Source: Opisthorchis felineus
Lineage: Eukaryota; Platyhelminthes; Trematoda; Opisthorchiida; Opisthorchiidae
Length of the DNA stretch: 64,000 nt
Reading direction: 5' to 3'
Assembly (NCBI GenBank): GCA_004794785.1
Contig: SJOL01005899.1
Location: 1 to 64,000 of the forward strand
The notes under the pieces are model-generated. The model made no database searches. It was not told the DNA's origin and saw nothing but the letters and a program-made list of their open reading frames with translations. Of this stretch, positions 52,794-64,000 are shown piece by piece. Position numbers and translations under genes: made by a program. Position 1 is the stretch's first letter. Every line of letters begins with the position of its first letter.

Positions 52794-54944
52794 GTAATTT
52801 GTAAGTATTACTTGGTCTCGATATCAAGAACATGTATTCAACCAGTAAAATGGAATATTACTGCGAGTGGGAGATTTCGCTAGCGCTTAGATGAGTTTCA
52901 CCATCAATATTTTTTAAACTCGTTAAAGATACCGTTCACAAGAATGATAGAAATTATTGAGCGGACGACATTTTTAATTTTATATAAGTTGGTATACTGT
53001 GACCGTTTCATGGCCACATCAGGCGTTAGAAACGACGCAGTGTATCTTTTTGTGTACTACAAATAGCTCCTTCTGACCCTGGAGGTTCCAACTATTTTCC
53101 GTCTGGCAAAGCCATCCATGTGATCGAAACACCGAATTATATTGCTGTGCTCTCAGCAACGTGTTTTGCCTCCAGTAGTGGTAAACACCGAGCAATCAGT
53201 TCAATTGCGCTTTTTGCCGGGCATGTTGTGAATACTTGGAAATCAAAATACATTCGTTTTCGTGTCCACCAGCCTATTCTACCCAGGCTTGATAAGCTAC
53301 GCAGAACAAGAAGTTGTTAGTGATTTCTGGAACACTTCGTAAACATATTTCAGACTTGTGAGTATACACGTACTGCCCTGAGGCATATAGGGCTAGTATT
53401 ATGTGTATATAACTTGCAGCCGGATTTTCCACAGAAATTGTCCCTTTGGTCAATTGGGATTTCATTGGTCACACTCAGACATATTAAAGCCACCTTGCAA
53501 TGTCACGCAACCTCTGAATTCACATCCGCTATCAGCACCAATGGGTTAGGTAATCATTGGACAACAGCAAAAAGTAAAAAAGCGATGACGGGAGAGAGGT
53601 ATGTCGAACGCAGATAACTCTCACTGGCAACCCATGTTTCAGTAAATGGCACGTTTTTTGGCTTTCATTGCCCTGCTGAACTCCTAGGATCCCTTCATAC
53701 TGAAAAGGTTCGGTTGTGACTTATAGGTTTTCCGTTTTCCATTTTGAGGAAAATGTGCAGTCCGGTGTTTTTAATCGGGCCATATTTGCCTCCTCTGGAC
53801 TGTTGAAGTAGAGAGAGCAAAGGACTTGGAACATCCACTGCACTTCTGCGTATTCTGTCATGCAGAGTGTTGTTTGCAAAAAGCAAGCAACAACTATAGA
53901 TAAGGATAAAAAATTATCGCCTGAATGATTCCTGTCCGATAGGAGAATTACTAACTCTATCACCTCTCCAGTAACTGTAAGTAAGCACTGAAAACTTAAA
54001 GGTAATTGGCCTGTCCTTGAAATGACCTCTGCCTGAAGAGGTTACAGTGGGTGGTGGCTGACAACGAAACCTCTTGAAGACTCACCAGGGATGATAGCCT
54101 CTTTTCAGAGGGATCCCCTTTGAGAATACATCTAGACTTCCGTCCGATTAGTGGCCATGGCCTAATAGTATTGTCAGTAAATTTGTTGCGTGTTGTGCAA
54201 CAGTCTTTTTCCAAAATATTCAAATCTCACTCGTATCGGCGAAGATCTCACTTAATGGTACTATTATTGTCCACCGGTTTGCGCTTCGTCACTCGTATAC
54301 GTCCACATAACTACCCATTGACATCAAATTAAAACGTACTTGACGAGTTTTGTGATACGCAGTAATTATACGTAAACTCACCAATTTTGAATGCTTTCTG
54401 AACCCACAGTTGTACGAAAAGTTCCTACGCATTTTGTATTGTAAAGCAATTTCACATTGTAAGACAATTGGTAACACCAGCTGAAACGGGTGAATTAGTG
54501 TCACACAGGCTCTGACATTTTCGACTCCCCACACACCTTCCCCAGAAGCATCTAGCTCGTACCGCCTCAAAAAAGGAGGGATTACGATCAAGCCAGGAGA
54601 GTTCAGTTTGATTAAAATACACAGTATATTCAGTTCCTGTAGGCTCCATCACCGAAATAAGGGGGAGAATCCTCAGTGGAGTCGGACATTTGTTCCTCGC
54701 AGCAATATGACATCAGGTTCAGTCTAGCCACGTGAAACAGTGGTGTGATCGGTTAAATTTCGTCAACATTTTTTACAGCTGCACGATGTGTAATACGAGG
54801 ATAGCAGTTCGAATACGATAGGACAGCGATGGAACAGATGAGTAATGAACCGCAGGGGATGGGACGAACCGATGAGCAGTTTGCAAGTACAGTATTTTGA
54901 GACAAAAACACTGTTTTGTATATCTCTCTGGTTCCCACTTGAGA
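52794..54944. other. gene-poor stretch
   Basis: Nothing recognisable was found. Frames at 53414-53617 and 54289-54591 are motif-free. Confidence 0.35.
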
Positions 54945-55260
54945 CTCAACTGAACCTCTTTTTTATGATATTCTTCAACGAAGACCGCCTCACGTTTTAG
55001 TTGGTGCAATACCTCAAATATCGCAGTATATTCACACAAAGGAAACTATTGAAAAATTCAGCTGTGTATCCCGTGAAAACCATATTGGCATGCAAATAAC
55101 AGTGTTAGCCGAAATGTGTCCAGTTTCGGTTCAAGTAGAACACAGGGTTGATGGAAACTCGGAGACCGCGCCTAGCTGGTGAGCCCCAAGAAGGGTGAAA
55201 CCGACAGTGAGCTATCGAAGGGTTTTCGGTAACTTTGTGTGTAGTTTCCTTCAGGAAAAC
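54945..55260 (+). ncRNA. inverted body, direct body and hammerhead-like module in one copy
   Basis: Positions 54945-55040 are the repeat body reversed (ACTCAACTGAACCTC, GATATTCTTCAACG, ACCGCCTCACGTTTTAGTTG, AAATATCGCAGTATATTC). They are followed directly by the second half of the body in forward orientation (TTCAGCTGTG, CCCGTGAAAACCATATTGGC, GCAAATAACAGTG) and then by the module. The boxes are CTGGTGAG (55176) and GAAA (55197), 21 nt apart, with GCCC and GGGT flanking the loop CAAGAA (one G-U pair). ACCGA after the GAAA box can pair with TCGGT at 55213-55217, which is followed by A. This is a possible helix III with a GUA cleavage triplet. Confidence 0.5.
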
Positions 55261-56327
55261 ACACTATTTTTCCCTTGTGCAAACCTTTACGCTTCACCTA
55301 TCGGTTATCCTACGGGTTGCATTAAGATAATTCATTTTATTAAAAACTAATTAACCACGTCAATGGAAACAACTAGTCACTGTAGGACACAGATTTTTAT
55401 TGATAATTTGTCGGAGACATCACAATTTTCCAAGTTGTACAGATCAGATATTTAGACAGGTTATGGCAAGACATAGAGTATCTGCTAAAATTGACCATTA
55501 CTTCAAATACGCCAGTGATCCTTCGCACCTGTCAGAGGAAATAAGCGCACCGTGAGCTGTCACCCGGTACGAAATTATGCTTTAGAGGAAAGTATAATCC
55601 GACGTAAGACGTTAGCGGCAAGATCCTTCAACTGCCGCCGAAAATGAGCTGCTCTGCAGTTTACCCTATTTAACCCGCTGTTTATAACTGTCACGTTGGT
55701 TGCAGACACATCATACGTGATCCAAAGGACAATAACGAGTTCCATGCCACTTCCCTCTGATTTTCTGTGTCACTCTGAGTCATTTCCTCATGTGATCATT
55801 TTTTATCAAGGAGATGGAACTCTGCCCTCCAAATCTGTCAGACAAATCTATACTGCGGTTGCATAGGAGGCATCACAAGCTGCATAGCTTCTGTATGATA
55901 ACTCATTCAATCACAATTATTGTTACATGCATTAAAATAGTTTGTGGAATAGATGACATCAATAAACGCTGTTTTCGTTTTCCAGCCATTTCTGGTTCGT
56001 ATATATAGTAAATCGAACGGTTATTAGCGAACTGATTTAAGCCCCAGTTATTAGGAGTCAGGAAGCTTAAACATATTTCCCATTGCTCCCGAAATATTTC
56101 TTTGTCAACTATCAAGCAGTCGTTTTTGCATTCCGTCGGCCAAGGATGACGCAGCAACTCACAAGCAGTGTTCCGTTAAAAAGTACCTGTGACACATTTT
56201 TAAATAAATTGTGGATAAGAAACAATTTGAATTGCCGTTATATGCTGATTACAGTGATACTTCCCTCAAAATACTGTCGATTTTCCTTAATATATCTTAC
56301 CGCTCTTCTCTTTTTCAAATGTTTTAG
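55261..56327 (+). other. probable intron or upstream region of the Snail-family gene
   Basis: The stretch ends in a good acceptor, TTTTTCAAATGTTTTAG (56311-56327). No upstream coding exon was found within it, and no MPRSFLV-type SNAG peptide was seen. The intron therefore probably extends further left. Confidence 0.5.
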
Positions 56328-57973
56328 TCGCATTTAAAGAACTTGATGAATTTCAACGTCTTTGGAACCATTGGAGTGCATGCCCGACTGACCACAAATC
56401 TATGCCTTACCACTCGAGTCCTAAACATTCAAGCACTACTCCACAAACTTCGCCAAACCTTGGAAGCACTCCGGATTCCTTCATAGAGGAAAAACTAACT
56501 AATACTGATACAACCAGTGCACTCCATTCAATGCTTTCTGCCAACGGTCCAGCCGATTTCAATATACCTTCAGAACTACTGCATAATTCCCTCTCGCCTA
56601 CTTCGCTTCCTAATGGTATGAGCCGCTTGGAACCGATGACAAAGGACAATAAAACAAAACATTCACCGCTGGACACCCTGGAGAAGTTGGCCGAGCTAAG
56701 ATCTAACTTATCTTCCACTCTGAGTAATGGAGGTCTTCCTTTTGAAAATCCTTCTCCTAACGTCTCCTTACAGTTTCCACCAGATCCAAGCATAAACATT
56801 TTCCAGCTAAATCAGCTTGCACAACTATTCATTGGAAACCATTCAGTACAACAAACCACACGGCCAGTTCTCCAAAAATCACCCCCTGACCCTTCCAGTG
56901 TTGTCAACTTACCTGGATTAACCACAAGTATTCAGTTTGACTCATCCCGTCACAGGTATGGACTAGGTGACTATGTTCGCGCGTGCTTAACCTCCAACAA
57001 GGAGTCTTTCGAACTGAGGCCGAGCGCTGTTGTGAAGGGCGGATTTGAAGCGAGAACGACGCGAAGCAGTGTAGTGGGAAAACCTAATCCCGAACAGAAA
57101 AAATCCAACGGATTTTCTATTCCAAGTCTCCTTGGGCGTTCAGAAGAAGCCAAAGATGGCACACGGTTTCCTGCAAATGGTTCCCCTAAAGCCTCGTTCA
57201 CACCAGAAAGGTTTAATTGTAACATATGTAGTCGGACCTATTCTACCCATACTGGACTAATCCGACATCAGACTCATAAACATGGTAACGTTCGTTTACC
57301 CTCTCAGACGGCAGTTCACTTGAGACCATCATCAGAAGCCTACAAATCACAAATAAAACCACCAGGTGCTTCATCGACCAGTGCAGGTATCCGGTCAAGC
57401 GAACCTGTTTTGCGTACAATGCGACCACCACACAGGCTGCGTACAAGTGTCCAAATAGAAAAAATGTGCACATTTGAGCCACATGGATCAGCGAATGCTG
57501 TGATGGAAAATCAATTTTTAGACTCCTCTGGCCAGTGTCGATCAGAACGACCATTCTGCTGCCATATTTGTACAAAGATTTATTATTCAATGTCTGCGCT
57601 AAAAATGCACGTGCGAACTCACACGCTTCCCTGTAAATGTAATCTCTGTGGTAAAGCTTTCTCACGCATGTGGCTGCTGAACGGCCATTTACGGACGCAC
57701 ACGGGTGAGAAGCCCTTTGCTTGTGTGGTTTGTGCCAGGGCTTTTGCGGACCGATCCAACCTCCGAGCCCATATGCAAACCCATTCAGAAGTAAAGCGAT
57801 ATCGTTGTGTGCGGTGTTCAAAAACTTTCTCACGAATGGGACTACTTACAAAGCATCAATCCAGCTCGTGTGGCCTGAACAACAATGGAGATGTTACTAC
57901 AAGCCGCCCTTCGGATACAATGAGTGAAGATTTGTTGTTAGACAGTGAAACCTCAAGTTCACCCGTCACCTAA
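56328..57973 (+). CDS. Snail-family zinc-finger transcription factor, terminal exon
   Basis: A nuclear, DNA-binding repressor of the Snail/Slug family, which recognises E-box-type sites and controls mesoderm, neural and cell-migration programmes in animals. Counting from the ATG at 56402, finger 1 ([20 protein letters not shown]) is at about 271-294 and finger 2 ([14 protein letters not shown]) at 385-407. Finger 3 ([19 protein letters not shown]) is at 411-433, finger 4 ([18 protein letters not shown]) at 439-461, and finger 5 at 467-490. Finger 5 ends in H-x4-C, typical of Snail. The HTLPCKC and HTGEKPF links are canonical. The N-terminal 270 residues are Ser/Pro/Asn-rich and the tail after finger 5 is about 33 residues. 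The reading frame stays open upstream of that ATG to the acceptor at 56327 ([15 protein letters not shown]...), so residues from a further exon are expected. No SNAG box is present in this exon. Confidence 0.93.
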
Positions 57974-59378
57974 CCAAAAGGCATTACCTGACGACATTCA
58001 ACGGCTGGTCTCAAAATCTGCACTGCAAAGAAACCAACAATAGTGGCTCCCGTGTATTCATAGTTGTTAGCCAATAGAAAGTACATTTTGTATCATCCCC
58101 ACCTCAAATAGGACCATGTTTGTAGCAATGCGATTATTCAGACAGCTGCAGTCCAAAAAATTGTGCACAACTGTTGTTTTTTTCTTTTCTCATTTGTAAA
58201 CATACTCGACTAGGACTTTAAATGTCAGTGAGACCAAAGTCTGCGTGGTGCCGCCGGTGAAAAATGGTCTCCAAGACAAACTAGTCATTTTCACGATCAA
58301 AATTTCAAGATGTGGTACAGGACTCTTCAGATTCTTATGGACGATTTTAAGTATCCTCTGCTTCAACCTTAATGCATACAGGATCACCAGCGTGATTCTC
58401 CTGAAGCGATATTTAAATAGATAAGGAAGTGTATAATTTGTTGAATTAAGTAGTTTGTGACGACTGTTCAAAATCTGCAGACAGCTCACTACGGGTTTCA
58501 TGTTGTCTGGGACAAATGAGGTGGGCTTAGTCCCCGGAATCCGAGAAAATCAATCCCTGATTTAAACGCTGATTTGGTGGAATGTGTGCGTAATGAAATT
58601 GCTGGGGTTGGATACTCGATAAAGTCCCTCGAGGTCAACAGCACATTGATATTCCTCCACATAATGTGTAGCAAACAGACTCCCTCGAGATTCCATTGCA
58701 AAATGGCTAAGCCGTCTGCAGCCTTCGAGCTACTGTTCCACACTCAAGGCAGCCAGTGTTCTGTGCACTGTGCGCAAGAATGTCAGTGTGCAATTAGCCA
58801 TTACATCGAATCTTGAGCTCCAGCTGTTTCGTCATACATATGAGCTTACAAAAATGATATATTCTTTACATTCCTGATTTTCTAAACACTTGGATACATC
58901 CTAAAAAAACAACGCATTTACCACTTAGAATTTCGATTAAATAACGAACGAGATGACACGGGTAGATCGTGAAGGGTCTCTCAAGAAGTTGCAGTTTATC
59001 CACCTAATGCAGCTGAAGTAACGTTGAGAGTGGGTGTTATGTGTGGGATAGTGCACTGAATGGGTGAATTCTGTTGCTTATTACGTGGACGAGGTCGGAA
59101 AACGGACTATATGTACTTTTTAGGCGAAACTACTGAACTAAGGGGCACTGAGTTAGTTTTCAACGGCTCTCTTGGGTACATTGATAGAATTACATGATAT
59201 GTGGGAAAATCCCTGTGTTAGTTTATCGCAACACTCTGATATTTGAGACACTGTCAGGCCAGGACCAGATGGACATACCGAGATTTCATTGTAAGGAAAT
59301 TCTCGTGGGGCTAGTCCTACTTTGTTGTCACTCTTTAGAAAATTGGTCTTTTGTTAATCAGTTAACTGAGTAAATCTG
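57974..59378 (+). other. 3' region of the Snail-family gene and unassigned sequence
   Basis: The first few hundred bases should be 3' untranslated. No AATAAA was spotted close to the stop. Frames at 58190-58501 and 58498-58743 (minus) have no recognisable motif. Confidence 0.4.
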
Positions 59379-59540
59379 TGACTTAGTTATTTATTCATTC
59401 ACACAATTCATTCATTTATTCATGCGTTTTTTCATTCATTTAATCATCCAATCACTCTTTTGCTCACTCATTCATTTATTTGTCGTTTGTTTTTGTTCGT
59501 ACACTTGTCTTCCCATTCATTCTTCCCCGAATTCTACATT
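59379..59540 (+). repeat. imperfect (ATTC)n repeat
   Basis: Many interspersed ATTCATTCATTT and CACTCATTC units over about 160 bp. Confidence 0.8.
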
Positions 59541-59639
59541 AACTATCGTTTATATTCGAAGAGCATGGTCACAAACATAAAAAGTGAATACAAGCGATTG
59601 ATGTGGAAGTGTTACAGGAGAATGCTGCACTGCTACAAA

Positions 59640-59720
59640 AAACAATGGAGTAAAACCGACAGTGGGTTGTCACGGTTTTCAGAAACCTTTTGAGTAGCAT
59701 GGTCCGTCAAGAAGTAGGAC
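59640..59720 (+). repeat. partial hammerhead-family module
   Basis: GAGTAAAACCGACAGTGGG, then GGTTTTCAGAAACCTTTTGA and GTAGC, match the downstream half of the module. The first core box is not recognisable. Confidence 0.4.
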
Positions 59721-59895
59721 TCTGTTTTCTCACAGAGCAGCTAGTGAGGTCATACGGGAAAGCGATGACGCTGATAACTGCTAACGTGATTCACCACTAT
59801 CTTTCTGATGTAGTCCTTGTTGTTTCTTATAACCTAGAAAAACAATTACAATATTTTATCCGAACCACCGGAACCAACGTAATGACACCCGAATA

Positions 59896-59961
59896 TGATA
59901 TATATATGCATATATATGTATATACGTATACATAGGCATATATATATATATATATATATAA
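59896..59961 (+). repeat. TA-rich simple repeat
   Basis: Alternating TATA, interrupted by GCATATATATG and GTATACGTATAC, ends in a clean (TA)11 stretch. Confidence 0.9.
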
Positions 59962-60654
59962 ATTAAAGAATTCTTTTCAGTGTGTGACGACCAGATTACT
60001 ATACATGTTTGAATTATTGCACACTAGTGGAGGTTGACACGGTAAAGGCTTTTACGGCGGAATCGGTTTTCGAATGTCTATTTTACTGCATCTGAAGAGC
60101 AGCTTTTCGAAGGCCCATTCACACACATTGCCGTCCCCTGCTGAGCCGGAGCAAATGAGACCACACAGTAAACTTTGCTGAATGAAAAGTTTGACCAGTG
60201 CGCCTAAACGGCACCCAGTTCGCTTTTATTTATTATTCGGATTCTCGTCTTGCAACGATATCGTATCTGGCTGACAGGTTACTGGGAGTATCCTGCGATG
60301 CTATTTGCTTGACAGAGCTTTTGTATGACAGGCGACCTGGTAGTTCACCCCAGTCATTGTTAAAGCAAGTTCAAAGATTCAGTTAGGCGCTTGTCTCGCC
60401 GTCCGGCTGCTAAAACCGCCCATATTGTAGCGTCCAGTTCGACAGACAAGTGGAATTTTTCGGGCATAACAGTCGAGCAAATGAAGGGAATTATGCGTAG
60501 GCACGCTGGTTGAAGATATGTGCTAAAATTTTCTCTAGAAATTCGTTGAGAACAGGTGGCACACCATGTCTCTTTTATGGAACGGACATGAATAGTCTAG
60601 CCACAGGAATGTCGAGGGTGTTGTAATCTTCGGTTTAGTAGGGCTTACAAGAGC

Positions 60655-60900
60655 GAATGAAAAAGTATATACGGCTGCTAAAACCTCATCGAAATCTCGC
60701 CACTTTTACCGGATGGGCATCACGAAGGGCGAAGTCGGGAGAAAGCTGGCAAATACTTTTTAGCAATCCCATGAGTAGTGTGTTCTGTCAAGAAAATATT
60801 TGGGATCTCTCGAATATCGTACAGAATAAAACGGGAGGTGGCGTTCGTGCAGCAAATTCAGTTGAAGGATACTATAAATGAGAGATTTAACCGAAAAACG
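60655..60900 (+). ncRNA. hammerhead-like module followed by repeat body, degraded
   Basis: CGGATGGG (60710) and GAAG (60731) occupy the two core boxes with the same 21-nt spacing, both mutated. The tail TAGCAATCCCATGAGTAG and GTGTTCTGTCAAGAAAATAT leads into the body: ATCTCTCGAATATCG, AAAACGGGAGGTGGCGTTCG, GCAAATTCAGTTGAAGG, TATAAATGAGAGATTT. It has the same module-body order as 46845-47115. Confidence 0.5.
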
Positions 60901-61696
60901 CAGTTTGAAGATTTCGTCTGTGGTGGTAACAACTAGCGTTCCACTGTTCAGAACAACGAAGCGAGAAAACGTTTGTTTGGTGATTCTCAAATGCCACAGT
61001 GATTTAAGTGTGATTTGCCTTACACACCACTATTTTTAGGAAGTTTCACGCGCCAGTGACATGAAATGAATGTATTTGCTTGTTGAATGTCACATTCAAA
61101 CTCGCCCACCCAATATGTATTACCAGATGACGTATATCTGCGAACCAGAAAAGAACATCGAACAAGTGATAGATACATCTGCAATGGATACTGTTGTGGT
61201 CATCTTTAAACTTTACTGCGCAAGGCTAGTATCCTATGACGTTCATTACCCTATTTACCAGTAATTCTTAAGAAACTAAATATTTTTCTCTTACTTAGAA
61301 GAATGCACTTTTGAAATTTAACCCAATATGTAGCAACGCAAGACACTTCCTCCTAAAATGGCAAGGTTTTGCTGGGTTTGTCACAGCTTTGGTTCATCAA
61401 GCGACCCATAGGCAACACGAAGTTGGAGCTACTGTTGCCGTGCCAAGATCCAGGGAGGAGAATTCTCAAAACAACTTTGGTCTCTTTATTTCTATTTGAA
61501 TTCTAAGCTAACATGTGTTATCACCACACAGATAGACGCTTACTGCCCCCTGTCTATGAAGCTTTGGCTAAAAACCGGGGTGCCCATGAAATCGATCGCT
61601 CTCTTCCTCTGTTTGTTGTCAACTGTGTACCTGCCCGGAAGCCCAGTGCACTTTTTTTCGGCCATCAAACGTTTTCAGTAGTTTTGGATTAAAATC
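60901..61696. other. gene-poor stretch
   Basis: Nothing recognisable was found. The plus-strand frames at 61070-61264 and 61311-61499 have no motif. Confidence 0.35.
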
Positions 61697-62080
61697 GCCT
61701 GCCTCAAAGCTCTTTTTGCCCAGCCCTGTGCTGAGTGGAAGCGACCGAGAGGTGGACAGTGTATGACCTGACAACGAAGTACGAAAACACTAACCAGTAA
61801 ACTTAGTCGGGTCGGCAACTGCCGCCTCCCTGGATGGGGACCCCGGGACTCAACTCACCAATGCTTAATGCCTTTGGTAGAAATGGCCCAATCGCGCAGT
61901 CAATGGCACTCGTGCATCAAAACTATCGCCTTCACTACGTGGCCACCCAGTTCCCGAACTAACCCAAACTTGGCTGTACGTCCCACACTCTCCCCTTTTC
62001 CGGTGATCAAAAATTATAGCAGCTGGATCCAGTTTGTCTGTGGTACACGGTTTAAAGCTGATAAATTGAATCGAATTGAA
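61697..62080 (+). mobile_element. 5'-truncated copy of the LINE tail
   Basis: This is homologous to 10398-10778, from TTTTGCCCAGCCCTGTGCTG and CCAGTAAACTTAGTCGGGT to the terminal AAATTGAATCGAATTGAA. The coding part reads FAQPCAEWKRPRGGQCMT, a stop, then RLPGWGPRDSTHQCLMPLVE in the LINE's own frame. The candidate target duplication AAAATC lies at 61691-61696 and 62079-62084. Confidence 0.8.
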
Positions 62081-64000
62081 AATCAAGAAATTTTTGCTTA
62101 AAGAAACTTTCGGTTATAAGATTTTATGGATTTAATGGTCATTTAACTACAGAGCAGTTTTACATATCACCTTCACTCCATCTGGACAGAAACTAGGGCT
62201 GCACGTGCAGAATCACTAACAGTCAACATGTGGTTGAATGGCTGATCGCCCCAAGATGCCGAAGCCTAACATTGTTTTCTTCCATTAACTGTGCTTCATC
62301 GTTACTCGTACAAAGAACTCTCCAATTACTCTCTCTGTCCTCAGACAAGCTAGTTCAACTATCTAAAAACCTTTGTCTTCCTCTCATTGCTGGTGAGACA
62401 CTATAAGCTATAAGCTTGTGTACTTTATGTCAGTATGCAAATTCCCACACTGCTGACTCTGTATTTGATTACGGAGAAGTGTGTGCACATAATTTGCATA
62501 GATTAGAATATTGGAACCCGTGATCCCCAAATGTCAGTGAGCCTTTGAAGATAGTACCGTAGATTTCCGTTAAACAACGATGCCCCAAAGGTCCATTGGA
62601 GTATCTAATAAAGTATCACAAGCTGGACGTACCTTACTGTAAACCGGTGTTGATACAGTAGCACTCGTCTCATAATACTTTGGGTCCTTTTTGATAAATC
62701 CAGATCAACGTTGGTAGTGTGAGGAGTTTCGGAAATTTCCACTCGAGGGTTCATCCTGTGAGTAAAGCGAATCTATGCCAAAAAGCCGAGAAGCACTGTG
62801 CAGCTGTTTTATCCTTATTGGGAATAATTAGCAGTGCGCATCTGAAGAAACTCAAGGAAGTTTCACGAGACGAGTAAAGTTTCCATCTTAGGAACCATCG
62901 AGGAACCAGTCAACACGCGACCTCTTGATGTGGCTGGACTTAGAGGCTGAGACCTCAAAAGGAGAATCAAGATCAACCATTTTTATCGATGAATGCACTA
63001 CATGGTACTACAGGTCTCGGAGTGGATGTTGGATAAATCGTCCTCCATTGACCACAAACACTCTGAGCACGTAGGCAAAAGTGACTAAACTGTTTCATTT
63101 CAAAAAATGACTTACCTTCCAACGGGGTTATTTTGGATAGTTATCTGCTATCAACACCAAATACTTCCAATAGAATGGCTCAGAATCGTTTATCCAAGTC
63201 GCGAAACTATTTACCTAAACTTAGTGTTGTTCGATGGTGGGTAAAACGTAACCGCATGATATGGATCGCGTGGCTGAAGAATGAGTGACAATTTATCCTA
63301 CCTACTTAAGGGTTACTCAAACTGTCGACCAGGCCTTCAGCCAATAGCCAGGAGGACATCAGTTCGAATTTCTGCTGATAACTCCTGACACACATGAAAG
63401 AACCATACGATGCTTCTCGACTGTTCAGCATTCGTAAACTTAGAGTTGCACAACAACTAATATGAACTATTCACTTGTGGAAATCCTGATAAATTAATAA
63501 AGTTGAACCAGTTAATGAGCCCCTTTCAACAAATATCCTTAACAGAAAGTCCCTTATTGTTGACCAATACACTGAAGCTCAAAAGCTCAAATGTGCTCAA
63601 GTGTAGACTCAATTTTTTTTGTTAAGAATGCTGTAGGGCAGTGAAGTTCGGTACGACCAAAGACAAAAGGTATTAGTACAAGGTTAGTTTATTTTTCAAA
63701 TGACGCAGAATTCAAGATGTCTATCTACCACGATTGGACGCAGCGGCTGTACCAAAAAAATCATGAAACCTGGTGAATCCGTGGGATTCCCTAAATATTT
63801 TCTTGTGGAGTGGTTGTTGCGACAAAGTACTACTTCTGTAGATTGCACAGGAAGTGCAACTTATGTGTATGCCGAGTACTCCACTTTTTGTGACAGGTCA
63901 TTCTCAGTCGATACTAGACAGCTTGCATTGAGTGTTAATAACTTCCCATTGTAAGGAAAAATCACTAGCGGAGATGCCTCGCAAGGGTGTGCACAGAATG
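62081..64000. other. gene-poor stretch
   Basis: No supported exon. A B-box-like AGTTCGAATTT at 63362-63373 has no convincing SINE body, and the plus-strand frame at 63700-63954 has no recognised motif. Confidence 0.35.

Noticed and set aside
57243..57833. A 196-codon minus-strand frame
   Set aside because: It is antisense to the Snail zinc fingers and has no motif of its own.

Overview
The window looks like nuclear DNA from a flatworm, most likely a parasitic trematode or cestode. Four things point there: two conserved animal genes (an LRRC42-like gene with introns of only 34-35 bp, and a Snail-family zinc-finger gene), non-LTR and Ty3/Gypsy retroelement relics of a type I associate with flatworms, long simple-sequence arrays, and very low gene density. 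The clade is an inference; no rRNA or mitochondrial marker is present. Nothing prokaryotic was seen (no operons, Shine-Dalgarno pattern or CRISPR).

Layout. About 0.8-1.7 kb (minus) holds a decayed Ty3/Gypsy gag. A 5'-truncated LINE tail follows at 1.86-2.12 kb, with tRNA-derived SINE copies at 2.5 kb (plus) and 4.6 kb (minus). At 6.4-7.7 kb (plus) lies the LRRC42-like gene. At 8.4-10.8 kb (plus) is a decayed non-LTR element whose reverse transcriptase frame has a nonsense codon and a SINE inserted with a 12-bp target duplication. A different RT fossil sits at 22.85-23.4 kb (minus).

From about 15 to 61 kb the sequence is mostly non-coding and carries at least thirteen loci of one medium-length dispersed repeat. 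Five copies hold a CTGATGAG-like box followed, always 21 nt downstream, by a GAAA-like box with a pairing segment between. This is the arrangement of a hammerhead ribozyme core, and it is the most interesting signal in the window.

Two further candidate genes rest on good GT-AG introns. One is on the minus strand at 34.66-35.28 kb (multi-pass membrane-like), the other on the plus strand at 43.5-44.36 kb (120 residues, C-terminal hydrophobic segment). A 491-bp segment occurs twice (35.6 and 40.7 kb), the first copy abutting an N and a (TAGA)n array. A (TA)n array of about 614 bp runs into a 101-base assembly gap at 52.7 kb.

The clearest gene is the terminal exon of a Snail-family transcription factor at 56.33-57.97 kb (plus), with five zinc fingers and an unusually long spacer between fingers 1 and 2. 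The last 6 kb hold another LINE tail (61.7-62.1 kb) and otherwise unassigned sequence. The two conserved genes are far apart and show no functional linkage.
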